NCBI GenBank assembly: GCA_031841125.1
Contig: JAJSSI010000013.1
Location: 506,993 to 570,992 of the forward strand
DNA length: 64,000 bases
Direction: 5' to 3'
Origin: Acanthococcus lagerstroemiae
Taxonomy: Eukaryota; Arthropoda; Insecta; Hemiptera; Eriococcidae
Shown: piece after piece, positions 1 to 11,810 of the stretch
Numbering within the stretch: the stretch's first letter is position 1
Layout: every line of letters begins with the position of its first letter
Translations under genes and position numbers: made by a program
The notes under the pieces: model-generated
What the model saw: the letters and a program-made list of their open reading frames with translations, nothing else
What the model was told of the DNA's origin: nothing
Database searches by the model: none

Positions 1-1327
1 AAAATTGTATTTTTTGAAAATTGCCAATATAATATGTATTAGGGGACTATTCTATAAAAAATGAAGGTAAAATTACTGCTCAAGCAAAATTTAAAAAAAC
101 ACAAAAAAACACGTGTTATAAAGGCGAAAAATTGCTCATTCTTGCATATTTTTACATTCAATTTCAGGTTTCCCCCCTTCGCCCCCCCCCTCTTGGCTAT
201 GCTCATTCTTTTGGGACAACCTGTACTCGCAAATTTTGTTCAAGAATGTACACAGTAACTGATGCCACAACATGTGTTCCCGTCATCACTAATTGTCAAT
301 TAGTTATCATTTCCTATACCTATTCCTGTTTGATTATTTTAATTAGGTAGACTGAGTAGAGATCGGATTCGGATTCTATTAATTTCTTCAGTAGCATTAT
401 TGTGGAAATCATGAAGCCAGATTAAGATTAAAGTCGCTTACAAGCACTTGGGCCCCCAGGCACCTAGCTGGAAATTTTTTTGTATCTGTTCAGTAGCTTT
501 TTATTTACAGCACCGTGTCTGGCTGGTGGCCCGCCAAAATGTGCTGAAAACAAAAATGCTCAAAATTCGGCTGCCACTCAAAATTGGCCGCTCCGAGCTG
601 GTGCTTGTTGTAGTGCCTGTAGGTAAATCTGGTGCTGTACAACACAGAAAATTCTGTTTTTTTTTGAGTGGGGCAAAACCTTATTGTCTGTAACCCCGCG
701 CGATGACTAGCAGCAGCTTGAATGGGAATTAGGAATGGAATGGAATTCCTTGTCACTTGTACGTCTACCATTATGGATTTAACATCGACGATGCAATCTT
801 TAATTGATACATATGATAGAGTGTATGCTCGAGTCGTATTATCTCATTAATAATTTTAGCGATGAAATCCTTTCATACATCATTTTTCTGACGCCTGAAT
901 TCCCCATTCATATATGAACAGGGTTCTAACTGTCTTTTAAGACATTGAAAGTCATTTATTTTGAAAAAAGGTCATGAAGTCATTTAAAGTCATTCATTTT
1001 CAATCATGGTCATTTAAAAATTTAAAAGTTAGCAAATTATACCTTGAGAGAGAGAGAGAACAAAGGACTTAGAATTGGAAAACTCTGTCATAATGACCAG
1101 GATTGCAATTTTTGTTTGAACTGGACACGACTCACTAAATTTCTTAAAACTTGAAAATTATACGTACATAGAGGAATTGACATTTCATAGCATACTTGTG
1201 GGTAGGATCGACGCTCGGAAACCGAAGTCAAATTTTTTGTCGAGAATGAAGGGAAAATTTTTCTATAATTGAAAACAACGCATCAACTTCTTGGATTTTC
1301 AGTCTTTTGTTCAATTTCTATTTTCGG
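1..1327. other. Intergenic, no gene seen
   Basis: I find no recognisable protein, RNA gene or bounded element here. The short open frames at 61-350, 448-693 and 505-771 have low-complexity or unfamiliar translations and no splice or family support. There is a short GA-rich run near 1050 and nothing else of note. Confidence 0.5.
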
Positions 1328-1335
1328 CATGAAAC

Positions 1336-2318
1336 GGGGGCGGAAATATAGGGGGCTAGGGGGATAAGCCCTCCAGTTTCGAAATTGCCCCCCCCCCCCC
1401 GCTAAGTGAAAAATATAAAACTATACGAGTATCGCTATTATTGTTTGTGATGTCATGCTTTTTTTTCTTTTTTTTTTTTTCTTCTTACAAAGGAAGTATT
1501 ACAGTGAAAAATCTACTTTTTGTAGTTTTTTTATTTATTAATTTTTTTTTTGGGGGGGGGAGGCTATGATTTTTTTGGATTTTTATTACCCTTGACCGTG
1601 GGCTTAAGTGAGTTGGCTAAAGTAAGTTGGTTTAAGTGAGTTCAGTATTATCGCCCTTCAATTTCAAGGGATAAAGAGTGTAGAGGAGACCAATCGTGAT
1701 CCCACTGATAACGAAAAAGACCAAGGTAGATGTGTGTGAGTGCCCAAAGCAAGTAAACTACAAAGTTCAAAGCTGTTTGAGAACCTTTTTTTCCAATGCA
1801 TTAGTCACAAGAAAATACCTACGTAAATCCACAGTTTGCTCCTTACATTCCACGTAATAATGACTATACATAGATCTTTCTACAAATTCAGAAGAAAACC
1901 AGAAATGTTACAATATATGTCACTGCAGGAGACACGTGCAGTTTGCAGCTGATGTGTTGTTAAAAGAAATTTCCATGGAAATGTTAACCACTACTAAGGA
2001 GAGGCACGGTTTTCGCTCAGATATACTCAGATGATGTCATAGTAACAGGAGCGTGTCGGGGGAGCACACCCCTCACTACTGCCCCCAAACCTTCGCGGGA
2101 GTGCATTGAACAACTTCCCAAAGTTTCATGGCGATCAGATGAACAGTGTAGTAAAGTCTGCAGCTGTGTTGTTTATAGAAATTTCCATGGAAATATGAAA
2201 GACATACACAGACAGACAGACAGACAGACAGACATATTTATGTGTATAGAAGATTTTAGGCACTGGGGCTTCAGCCCCCCCCCCCCCAAAAAAAAAAAAC
2301 GCTCTATTTCCGCCCCTG
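1336..2318. mobile_element. Non-autonomous hAT-like element, 983 bp
   Basis: The left end reads GGGGGCGGAAATATAG and the right end is its near inverse, CTATTTCCGCCCCTG. The flanks are catgaaac (1328-1335) and tatgaaac (2319-2326), an 8-bp target duplication with one mismatch. An 8-bp duplication and a CAGGGGCGG-like terminus are typical of the hAT superfamily. The interior has no transposase. It holds long C, A and T homopolymers, a (CAGA)n run at 2208-2233, and two copies of a segment centred on the palindrome ATTTCCATGGAAAT near 1970 and 2183. The first base of the left end departs from the usual C, so the exact border could be off by one. Confidence 0.6.
2208..2233. repeat. (CAGA)n microsatellite
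   Basis: A tetranucleotide run of about six units lies inside the non-autonomous hAT-like element near its right end. Confidence 0.85.
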
Positions 2319-2326
2319 TATGAAAC

Positions 2327-3120
2327 CTATTTGAAGAAAATTAGATTTTTGCAAAAACGTTTGTTCGAAACACAATACAGGTATAAGGACATGAATGGGT
2401 ACCTTTATTTTATTTTTTTTTCACGAGACCAGCCCTCGACATTTTTTTTCCTTTTTCTTATACCATAAAATCTATGATGATGCTTTCGCAATTTTCTATT
2501 AATCGAACGTTATTGTTTTCTCTGTAGATCCTTTCAGAGGTCGCAAAATTAGATTGTATATTTATCTATTTTGAATATATTTTAGGATATAGACCTTAAC
2601 TCGTGGTGTGAATACTTAATATTTCAGTTACTTAGCATTGAAATCTTACACTTTCTTCTAGGTGTGGCTCCGACGGTGATTACTCTCGGTATATGGACGG
2701 CGGAATACTCCCACAGTACGCAGTGTATCACGCTTCGCATGTATAATAATTTATAAAAAATTGTTTTCAATTTTCTCAAAAATATATATAGGTGAAATTC
2801 TGAATTTTCTATTCTTTCCAGTATTCGAATGACTTTAATAATCCGTCTGTCTGACGCGAGACATTTATACCTATTCTGAAAATAAATGCTTCAGGTCCAC
2901 AGAAGTGAAGGACACATATCTATTAATAGTAAAAATGAGAGAGAACGCGCTCAGCCAGTAAAAATTGGGAGAATGGGGTGGGTAAATGAAAAATGAAATA
3001 CTCAGCTTGTAATTTTTAGCTTAAAATTCCTTGCTCAGGTCTTTTAAGGGAGGGGCTATAGCCCGTACCTCCCCCAGGTTGCGCCTATGAAAGGATCCCT
3101 GGACGAAAAGGGAGAAGGGA
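2327..3120. other. Intergenic, no gene seen
   Basis: AT-rich sequence without a recognisable protein. The stretch at 3045-3110 (aggggctatagcccgtacctcccc, a hairpin-like G/C block) resembles the ends of hAT-type short elements, but I found no partner end. Confidence 0.4.
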
Positions 3121-3547
3121 TTAATTTCTAGGGTGAGAAAATATCGAAATAGTGTCGAACGCCCTGTCGAAAAAACGCCGAAATACTATCGAAGGAATGG
3201 CCAAACTATCGAAATATTGTCGAACGCGCCGTCGGAATGTCGAAAAAAAGACGCCGAAATAGTATCGAAGGAATAGCCGAAATGTCGAAATGTCGAACTG
3301 ATGTCGAAAAAAACGCCGAAATAGTATCGAAGGAATAGCCGAAATGTCGAAATGCTGTCGAACAAACAATCGAAACATCGAATCGAAAATTGTCGAACTG
3401 CCGAAAAATTGTCGAGAAAGTATCGAACTTCCGAACTTCTGTCGACAAACGGGGCGTTCCCGATACAAAATGCTGACATCTGATTGGTTGTAATTTCTGT
3501 CGAACTGCCGATATTTCAGTCGAAATGAGCAAGATCGATAGTGTCGA
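3121..3547. repeat. Degenerate TCGAA-rich repeat block
   Basis: The block is built from variants of gtcgaaa, gccgaaat and atcgaagg, occurring every 8-20 bases. A longer unit, roughly cgaaatagtatcgaaggaat followed by agccgaaatgtcgaaatg, is repeated nearly exactly at about 3256-3300 and 3315-3355. Three minus-strand reading frames stay open across it, which is expected when such a motif repeats; their translations (runs of F, R, S and D) match nothing I know. Best read as a tandem or satellite-like repeat, not a gene. Confidence 0.7.
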
Positions 3548-3939
3548 AATAACTGTCGCTGACGACCGATCGGGCTCACTTCTTGGTTTTTGGAATTAAG
3601 TATCTGTGTTGTTCCAGTACTTATTTCATTATCGGGAAAACTCACTCGAAACTGCGTTTCTGAAATTTTGAAAAATAAATTGAAGGCCGTAGATTCCGTT
3701 CAAATGAGTGGGATTTTGGGTTCTTTTTGTGGTTGTTGTTTATTCCAAAACTCAATTGCGCTCGTACGCTGTGAATATGTGATGTTCCTTGGACACACGT
3801 GCAGATGTTTTTCCCAAAGTAAAACAAAAAAATAAAATGTCATGTCGAAGCTCCGATATTGTGTTCTTTCACTAACTGTGCAAACAAGTGACTGTTTTTA
3901 TGGTCTGGTTCCACAGATTGGATCAACGATAATTGGGTA
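3548..3939. other. Unassigned flank of the copia element
   Basis: The 5' LTR should lie in this stretch. Nothing here resembles the 265-bp 3' LTR at 9976-10240, and no gene is visible. The element therefore appears truncated, or recombined, at its 5' side. Confidence 0.5.
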
Positions 3940-4050
3940 TTGGTGCCCGCTGCAGCGACTCAAATTGCTGCACAGCCTTCCACCCGGGAAACAACGACAG
4001 TCAATGAAAGTATTACGAACGTGACGACGGTGCAAATTCATGAAGAGCAA

Positions 4051-5817
4051 ATGGATTTTGCCAGTGAAGAAACGATTGAAACTCAAGACGAAGATGCCAT
4101 TTTATGTGACGACGATGCGATTGAATCCGCTCTGGCTGCCGCAACAAACGCAACGACCACAACGACAGAAAAGGCAGGACCATCAACGGCGCAAGTGAAC
4201 AAAGACTATGTGTCTAGGTTTAAATTGCGACGCCGACAAGCAACAGGAGAACGAAGTAAGCCTATACAATGTAAAACGACACCTAGTCTGAGAAATTGGC
4301 CTGAGGGTGGTAAAAGATCTAATCCATATCTTTCTCCAGGAATGATGACAATCACGAGGGGCGAAGAATATGAGGATTCAAAAGAGTGGATCCAAACTAT
4401 GATTAACTCAGTTTTGAGCGCCCAACATGAACAACGAGAGATGACGAAGATGCAGTTGGAAGGACTCCAGCAGCAGAGGGAGATTGCGGATAAGATGGCC
4501 GCGACGCTGGAATCATTTGCATGTCTGAATGAAAAGTTGCTCGATCACCTAACGAATGTGAGTTATAACGATAGTACTTCTAAAGGTGCCGAAACAACCC
4601 GCAGTAGGGAGCATGCATTAGCTAAACGACCAAATGAAAGTTCTAAAGCGACACCTACAACAACTAACGCTAGACCTACGACGACACCCAGGATGATAGT
4701 TTTGCCCACTGAAACCCCACGAAATGGAAACTCAGAAAATGAAACGAACAGGAGTCTTTACTTTAAGGATCCCATAAAACGAGATTACAAGCTTAGTCCT
4801 AAGACTGTTTACAACTTTTGGGTAACTAACTTGAAATCAGAGCTCAGGGCAAAAGGTCTATTAGACGTCATTGACGGGATGGTTGCGCCTCGAAGACTAT
4901 TTAACGAGTTGGAAAAGGAAACACGACAGGGACTGGTTTGTGACATAATCACCACACGAACGGACGAAGCCTACCATGCCAAACTAGTCAACTTAACGAC
5001 AGCTGACTCTATGTTAGAACGACTGAAGTTAATAAAACAAAACGAAATAATGTACTCTCATAGTTCGGTTCTTCGTGAACTTTACCATTTGAAGTATGAA
5101 CCAGCTCGAGAACCCGCATCGGCCTTCAATGTAAGGTTTGATGACATAGTCCAAAGGCACGACAATCTACCTAACGTCAACAAACTAGACGAAGCCACTC
5201 TACGCAGAGCTTATTACGATGCAATAATTAGTAACTGCAGCTATATGCATACTTCCTACTGGCTCCACTATAGAACGACAGGTGTTTATCTAACAGTTGA
5301 TGAACTCAAAACTATGCTGTTACAGGCGGAAAACGACCTTAAGAGGGAACCAACAAAAACTTACGCCACGAAGGATCCAACGAAGCCAGCTACCATGCTC
5401 GTTGAGGGAACGTGTTACGTCTGTGGCAAGGCAGGCCACCGGGCCAAGGACTGTAAATACGTCAACTCGGGGCTCATCAAGTGTTACGAATGCGGCGCGA
5501 TGGCGACCCATACAGCCGAGCAGTGCAGGCAACAAAAGAACGAGGGCAAGAACCAGGCAGCACGAGGACGTGGACGAGGGTATGTTAAAACTATTCAGTT
5601 TAAAGGCAAACCTAAGAAAAACGAAAAGAAACAAACTAATAACGAAAAGAAAAACGACAAGAAAAAGGTCAAGAATGAGAACCAGGGCAAAGGACAGGGA
5701 AAGGCAGGAAATTCTGGTAATAAGAAGAAGCAGGCGAAGATACCACAGGTTAAGGACAATCGCGACAAGTCAGGTATGTGTCTTCAAACGACTGCTAGTT
5801 CAAATTATAAAACTTAA
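4051..5817 (+). CDS. gag: Copia Gag polyprotein (nucleocapsid type)
   Basis: Structural protein that packages the element RNA. The frame is open upstream to about 3892 without an ATG; the first in-frame ATG is at 4051, so I start there (about 588 residues). The N-terminal third is acidic and Thr/Asn-rich. The middle third is a UBN2-type copia Gag core with a long helix-rich segment. Two zinc knuckles follow near 5413-5455 and 5482-5526, of the form CxxCxxxGHxxxxC and CxxCxxxxxHxxxxC. The C-terminus is very Lys/Arg/Asn-rich. It ends at a single TAA, after which the same frame runs straight into protease. That layout could be a mutated gag-pol fusion or a read-through stop. Confidence 0.85.
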   Translation: MDFASEETIETQDEDAILCDDDAIESALAAATNATTTTTEKAGPSTAQVNKDYVSRFKLRRRQATGERSKPIQCKTTPSLRNWPEGGKRSNPYLSPGMMTITRGEEYEDSKEWIQTMINSVLSAQHEQREMTKMQLEGLQQQREIADKMAATLESFACLNEKLLDHLTNVSYNDSTSKGAETTRSREHALAKRPNESSKATPTTTNARPTTTPRMIVLPTETPRNGNSENETNRSLYFKDPIKRDYKLSPKTVYNFWVTNLKSELRAKGLLDVIDGMVAPRRLFNELEKETRQGLVCDIITTRTDEAYHAKLVNLTTADSMLERLKLIKQNEIMYSHSSVLRELYHLKYEPAREPASAFNVRFDDIVQRHDNLPNVNKLDEATLRRAYYDAIISNCSYMHTSYWLHYRTTGVYLTVDELKTMLLQAENDLKREPTKTYATKDPTKPATMLVEGTCYVCGKAGHRAKDCKYVNSGLIKCYECGAMATHTAEQCRQQKNEGKNQAARGRGRGYVKTIQFKGKPKKNEKKQTNNEKKNDKKKVKNENQGKGQGKAGNSGNKKKQAKIPQVKDNRDKSGMCLQTTASSNYKT

Positions 5818-8800
5818 AACAACAAAACAATTATAACGAAAGACCCTGACTATTCAAACACCATTAAATTTGTGGTCGACACAGGTGTGTCTGATCATAT
5901 GGTAAACTCTTGCCTAGTTCTGGACAATTTTGAGACAGGTGACGACAGCTATATACGAAGCGCTAATAAACAACGAAGTGCAGACCTAAGAATCGAAGGT
6001 CTAGGTGACTTGGTGTTAGTTTCAAATACAAATGCAAAACGACGACTAATCCTGACGAATGTAATTGCTTCTAATGACTTGAGTAGAAATCTTTTGTCTC
6101 TCCGACACTTTGTGGATGAAGGATTGGGGATCTACCTGGACAATAGAGAGCTACGGATTTTCGACAAAGCCTCAGACGAAACGATAGTACGAGGAATCTA
6201 TAAACGACCGGTCTGGCTAGTTGAATTAAAAATACGAATGAACGATGAACCTACTAAAATGATGTATAAAAAGTACCACAGCAATGCCTATCTAGTAGAA
6301 ATGACAGAAGAAGGAGAAACAACGGACTACAAAAGTAAATTACGAAGCGCCAGTCAACAGTTAAAACGATCAGAGGGAGATTGTGCTAGTGATAGTCTAA
6401 CCCGGGATGTATTAGGTTCAGAGGGAGAACAGGAGGACTTGGGGGACAACGAACACAAAAAGGAAAACCAAGACGAGAAAGATGATAGCAAAATTGTCAA
6501 AGAAACCCCCGACGAAAAGAAAAACGAACAAGCCCCCGACTCTCTCGTGCTTAAATCCAATTTTACAGCAACCATTACTGACCGCAAGGTTGTCAACATT
6601 GACAAGTTAGAAACGACAGACCTCGATGAAGAATTTCAAACTAACTCGGACTGGAACAAACCACCTCCCAATTTCAAAAACGAAGGACTGATTTGGCACT
6701 CTAGATTTGGGCATGCGTCTCTACGCTACTTACAAATGCTGCAACGTACTGGGGAAATTCCTAAGAAAGTCACTCTTGATGAGACTATTTTGGACTGTGA
6801 AATTTGTGCGCTAGCGAAGATGGAACGACTTCCTTTTAAGAACGAACGTTGGCGAGCTACGAAACCGCTTCAGATAATCCACTCGGATGTGATGGGGAAG
6901 ATCTCTCCTCCCTCTTATCCGGGTAGGAAGGTCTATATTGCCTCATTCATTGACGATTACTCGCGCTTGGCTTTAGCATACACGATGACAACAAAAGATC
7001 AAACAAGCTAATGCCTAGAAGCGTTTTTACAAAGCGCTAGAAACCTTCTAGGTATAGACGCGAAATTTTGCTACCTAAGATCCGACCAGGGGACAGAATA
7101 CATGGGAAGTACGATGTCAGAACTTTTACAAAAGGAAGGAGCAGAACGACAAAACTCAGGGCCTGATACGCCACAACATTCTGGAGTCTCTGAACGGTTC
7201 AATCGGACTCTTCAGAATAAGGTCAGGTGCTTGATGTTTGACTCCAAACTACCTAAAACGATGTGGGATCTTGCTGTGACTGCTGCAGTGCATGCTTATA
7301 ATCGTACGCCTCATAGAACGATAGAATACGAAGTACCATTACGAAGATTTGCGCCGCATGTGCATTGTCACCCGGAACAAATGCGACGATTCGGCTGTCT
7401 CAGTTATGTCAAGGTTCAGCGAACACCTGAATCTAAATTCTCCTTCCGTGGAATACGAACAGTCTTGGTGGGTTATACCAATACAGCCTATCAACTGCTT
7501 CATCCTGAATCTGGGAAATTCTACAAGTCACGGAATGTGAGGTTCAACGAAAAACTGGTTTACGGCGATATATTTGGACCCAACTCCATTCAACATTGGC
7601 CGGAGGAACAACAGCGCAGCTTGGAAGAAGATGAAAGACGATGGTTCTTGGAACTACTAGACGAACTTCCAGATGCAGAAAATGACCACGAACTCCCGCC
7701 TCTACCAAGGAAAAGAGGACGACCTAAAAAGCGGACTCTCACCAACGGTAATGTTACTAATAGGTCTGTTTCAGGATCTGTTTCAGATGCGCCACCTCGG
7801 AAGAAGGGACGCCCACAAAAACGAAAGCTCGACGACGTAGTAGCAGAGTTTCTTTGCAATGAAGACTGTTATTACGGACACGAAGTAAACGATACATCTA
7901 ACGAAGATTATCTAGCAATCCCAAACTATACTTCCAACGATGTCAACATCAACGAAAAGCAAATGTATCGACAGTTTTGTCTTCTAGCAGAGATTCAAGG
8001 AGATCCTGTTAGTTACAAGCAAGCCATGTAATCCCCACAGAGTCAAGCCTGGACCAAAGCTATCAATGAGGAGCTCAGCTCCATGAACGAAAACGAAGTC
8101 TGGGACTTGGTCGATCGCCCTAGTACTCGGAGGGATGGTAGTAAAATCAATCTAATAGACTCACGATGGATATTCAAGCGAAAGGTCTTACCTGACAATA
8201 GAACGAAGTTTAAGGCACGACTAGTTATACGAGGGTTTAAAGATAGGAACGCGTACAATATCCAAGAAACGTATGCTCCCGTCTCCCGACTTCCTATAGT
8301 ACGAGCGGTACTAACGATAGTAAACAAGCTAGATCTCCACTTGACTCAACTGGATGTAAATACTGCGTTCTTGAACTCAAGATTACACGAAGATGAAGAA
8401 ATCTTTATGGAGATACCAGACGGTTTCCACTGCTCTGACCAAACAAAGAAAACAAAAGTATGCAAACTCAAACGCGCCTTATACGGTCTCAAGATCAGCC
8501 CCAAACGATGGAATGAAAAGTTTACTGAAGTAGCAAGCAAACTAGGTCTGACAAACGACGACCAGGAACCTTGTCTATTTACATCTAAAACGAATAGTAC
8601 AATAGTGATCTTACTCCTATACGTAGATGACATGCTGATTGCTTCAAATGATCCAAAAAGATTGAACGAAGTCAAGAGGGGGTTGCAAAACGCCTTTAAA
8701 ATGACTGACCTGGGAGAACCTAAAAGTTTCCTTGGTATGAAAATTGAACGAAAGCGCAATGAAAGAACAATGCGCATTACACAACGAAGATTTATCGACA

Positions 8801-9597
8801 AAATGCTTGAACGTTTTGGCTTCCAAGACTCCAAGGCTCATCGCTCACCAGCAGTGACTCGACAAATAGTAAATCGGGAACGAAGACAGCTAGAAGCTGA
8901 CGAAAAGACAGAACCCACGACAGAAAACTTAGTAGATGTTCCTTACCGAGAAGCTGTAGGTAGCCTACTCTATCTTGCTGGGACCACTCGACCCGACATT
9001 GCTTTTGCCGTGAACATTTTAAGTCGACATCAAGTCTTACCAACAACACAAGATTGGAATCGAGTCAAAAGAGTCTTTAGATACCTTAACGGGACTAAGG
9101 ACCTTGGGCTCACCTTTCAGTCTTCACGAAGTGACATGGTTGCATACTCCGATGCAAGTTTTGCCGACTGTAAAGGCTCGATATCAACCTGCGGGTATAT
9201 CATCCAACTCTTTGGAGATACAATAGCATGGAAAACGACGAAGCAATCCTATGTCTCATTATCAACTTGTCAGGCAGAATACGTTGCTATGTCCCACGCA
9301 TGTCAAGAAATAGTCGCTCTTGAGTTTTCAATCAAACGTACCTATAACGAGAGTTTACTACCAGTAACACTTTACTGTGATAACATGGCTGCAGAACGAT
9401 GTGCAACAACTAGTGGACAAAAAAAACTCAAACATATGACAAAAGTTAAAGAGCACTATGTTCGCGAATGTGTGAAAGAGGGAATAATTTCAATACGATG
9501 GATTCCATCCAAAAATCAGTTAGCTGACATCATGACAAAACCTCTAACCTATACCGCTCACGAAGACTTACGAAAGCAAATACATAACGAAAAGTGA
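5818..9597 (+). pseudogene. pol: Copia Pol polyprotein with in-frame TAA codons
   Basis: Protease with DTGVSDH at about 5878. GAG-pre-integrase zinc motif HxxxxH...CxxC at about 6690-6815. Integrase acidic residues in HSD (about 6880), RSDQGTEYM (about 7080) and the Glu of GVSERFNR (about 7185). Reverse transcriptase with QLDVNTAFLN (8347) and YVDDMLIAS (about 8620). RNase H with YSDASFADC (about 9147), STCGYIIQ and LADIMTKPL (near the C-terminus). All of it is in the frame of gag. TAA codons at 7009 (inside integrase) and 8029 (between integrase and RT) break the product. Each sits where family members have an ordinary codon, so they look like point mutations. There are no indels. Confidence 0.9.
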
Positions 9598-9965
9598 ACT
9601 ATACCTACCAGAAATACCGACCATGTACTTACCTGCTTCTTACACCAACTGGGCTCTTGCCCATTAAAGGTTAATTATGGTTCTAATCATCCAATATGTT
9701 TTCAGACTGAACTGAAGTCACTCGTCAGAGGACCGTTACCCAGAAGAAGACTATTATTTCTGTTACCTAAGCTAATTATAATTTACGTGTAACAAAGACG
9801 ATTTTTTGTAAAACAAGGATAATTTCATGTAACGAAAGTACCGACCGAAAAACGATGACTAAACAACGAAAAGAGCAAGGACAATTAATTAAAACGAGAG
9901 TTAATTAACGAATAGTTATTTCATAACGTATAAAAAAACTAATCAGTCAACCATTCTCGACCACC

Positions 9966-9975
9966 CAAGAGGGAG
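9966..9975 (+). other. Polypurine tract of the copia element
   Basis: The purine run aagagggag sits immediately before the TGTTG start of the 3' LTR, the usual position of the plus-strand primer. Confidence 0.75.
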
Positions 9976-10240
9976 TGTTGAAGTGGTAGCACTGTAAGGG
10001 TGGGTAGCCGCTACGGTTGCCTACACTGACGTGTGCTTGTAGTCAACGACGCTCAGTCGATGCTCTCGATATACATAGCTTTTTCAGTTACACCGAATGT
10101 ACTTCATGACGACGCTATACCTATATTACTATTTACAATATACGATGTCAATCTATATCTGGCTACCTTATTTCATTGGAGTACCTGCGATATCATTTCT
10201 GGACTCGGGGTCGAACCTCCCCTTGCCCCAAATGCCAACA
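9976..10240 (+). repeat. Copia 3' LTR, 265 bp
   Basis: The segment starts TGTTGAAGTGG and ends AATGCCAACA, giving TGTTG/CAACA inverted termini typical of copia LTRs, and it directly follows the purine tract. I found no second copy in the window. Confidence 0.8.
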
Positions 10241-11810
10241 GTTAGAATTTTCAGTAAATATAAACTCTCTGTAGTTTAATCTTATTGAAATTTTGTATTC
10301 TCATCAAAATTATCCTATATCTCTACATTAATTTCTTATTTTTGGTGATATGATTGAAAAATTATTAAGATATATTAAGTACAACCTATTATACAATAAT
10401 TACATTATTGAGACGCTCAATAATTACCTACTTTGAAATTATGAATTCAATAATTTCAATTTTCTGTTAGTTTTTTCTTATATTAAGTATGATACCTACC
10501 TATATACATTAAGAAAATATCAAATTTTCAGACTTTCCTAGTTTATTTCTTTCCAAATAATACGTCTTACATCCTATTAAACTTACTCGTTTTGTTTGAC
10601 AATACTTAATATATTAAGTAGGACTGTATTCAATTTGGTGCCATTATATTCTATGATATTGAGAATTTCTATTAAATATTTTCTTTGAATTTCACTCCCT
10701 ATTTTTATTATAATGTAAATTTGTGTTTATATTTACTCGTTTTGTTTGACAATACTTAATATATTAAGTAGGACTGTATTCAATTTGGTGCCATTATATT
10801 CTATGATATTGAGAACTTCTATTAAATATTTTCTTTGAATTTCACTCCCTATTTTTATTATATAATGTAAATTTGTGTTTATATTTAGCTATTTACAGTT
10901 TCAGTCTAAAATCATATTATTACCTGAAATCAGCTACTCCTGCCGCTTCCTTGTTTTGTTTACAGAGTGGATGACCATAATATAATATCCCAAACTGCTC
11001 TTCAAAGTAACTCAACCTGCTAAATATTTTCTAGCTGGAATATCACGATATACTTTTCCAAACTTTCACCAGAATACATAATATTACTGTGTGTGCTTTA
11101 ATACCTACCATTAGCATTAATCATGTCCAGTTGCTATGTACTATCCATAACCAGAAGAAATCCTTGGTCACAACTACATCATCCTAGGCTCTCGAAATCC
11201 AGTCATAGCCTTGAAAATTCCTAGTTTTGTGACTCTTAGAATATAGCCACAACACTGAAAATTCCTAGTCATGGCTTGTAAAAATGAGCCACGACGCTGA
11301 AGTTTCCTAGTCATGGCTCACAAAATGTTGAAACCCCCCTGCTCAGTCCCCTAGGGCATATGATTGGGCCAAACATTGGTGATAGCTTTAGGAACCCCTC
11401 CTCCACCCCCTCCATTGAAAAAAAAAACTGAAAAAATCATTTGGAACTTTTAAATTTCTCCAATGTGAAAGATATCAATTTCGTGAGAATTACCCAGTTA
11501 ACACGTTATTTCCAATACACGTTTCTGAAGTTATACTTGTGTTCTAATTATGCATTGCATCTTTACAAAGTTGGTGTTTGACGATACGATCTAAAGCTCT
11601 GATCCAATAGTTATATTTTTGTATAATTTTTCTTGTAATCGCATATTATGTTGTTTGCTGTAAGCTCCGCTTTTTAAAGGGGGAAGACATGGGGAGAGTG
11701 CGTGCGATAAGAGAGTGCGAGATATTGTTGTATCATCAGGCTTAACCACAGACACAATAAACAGTACATAGTTCAAACAGCCATACACGCGTCATTTATT
11801 TCCGCTCCGC
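10241..11810. other. AT-rich intergenic stretch, no gene
   Basis: No recognisable coding sequence. It contains the 150-bp tandem duplication listed separately and, near 11200-11330, three copies of a short phrase around ctagtcatggct / cctagtcatggctca. A C-rich phrase near 11330-11410 may be an element end, but no partner was found. Confidence 0.5.
10583..10887. repeat. Tandem duplication, about 150-bp unit
   Basis: The unit starting ttactcgttttgtttgac at 10583 restarts at 10733. I see one substitution (agaattt/agaactt) and one 2-base TA indel between copies. The unit contains the palindrome ttaatatattaa. No coding content. Confidence 0.9.

Larger units (their letters stand above)
3940..10240 (+). 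mobile_element. Ty1/copia retrotransposon, 5' LTR not found
   Basis: Gag with two CCHC knuckles, then protease, integrase, reverse transcriptase and RNase H, lie in copia order and in one reading frame from about 3940 to 9597. A purine tract (9966-9975) and a TGTTG...CAACA LTR follow. The frame contains three TAA codons (5815, 7009, 8029) and no frameshift, which implies a fairly young copy. No matching LTR precedes gag, so the LTR pair cannot be used to date the insertion. The next 5 bases after the LTR are gttag; without the left LTR a target duplication cannot be confirmed. Confidence 0.9.

Noticed and set aside
3121..3645. Minus-strand protein-coding gene across the TCGAA block
   Set aside because: Several frames are open together, and the translation is a by-product of the repeated motif.
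3548..3940. A 5' LTR and primer-binding site for the first copia element
   Set aside because: No segment resembles the 3' LTR. The phrase tggtgcccgctgc at 3941 might prime from a tRNA, but I cannot match it to one.
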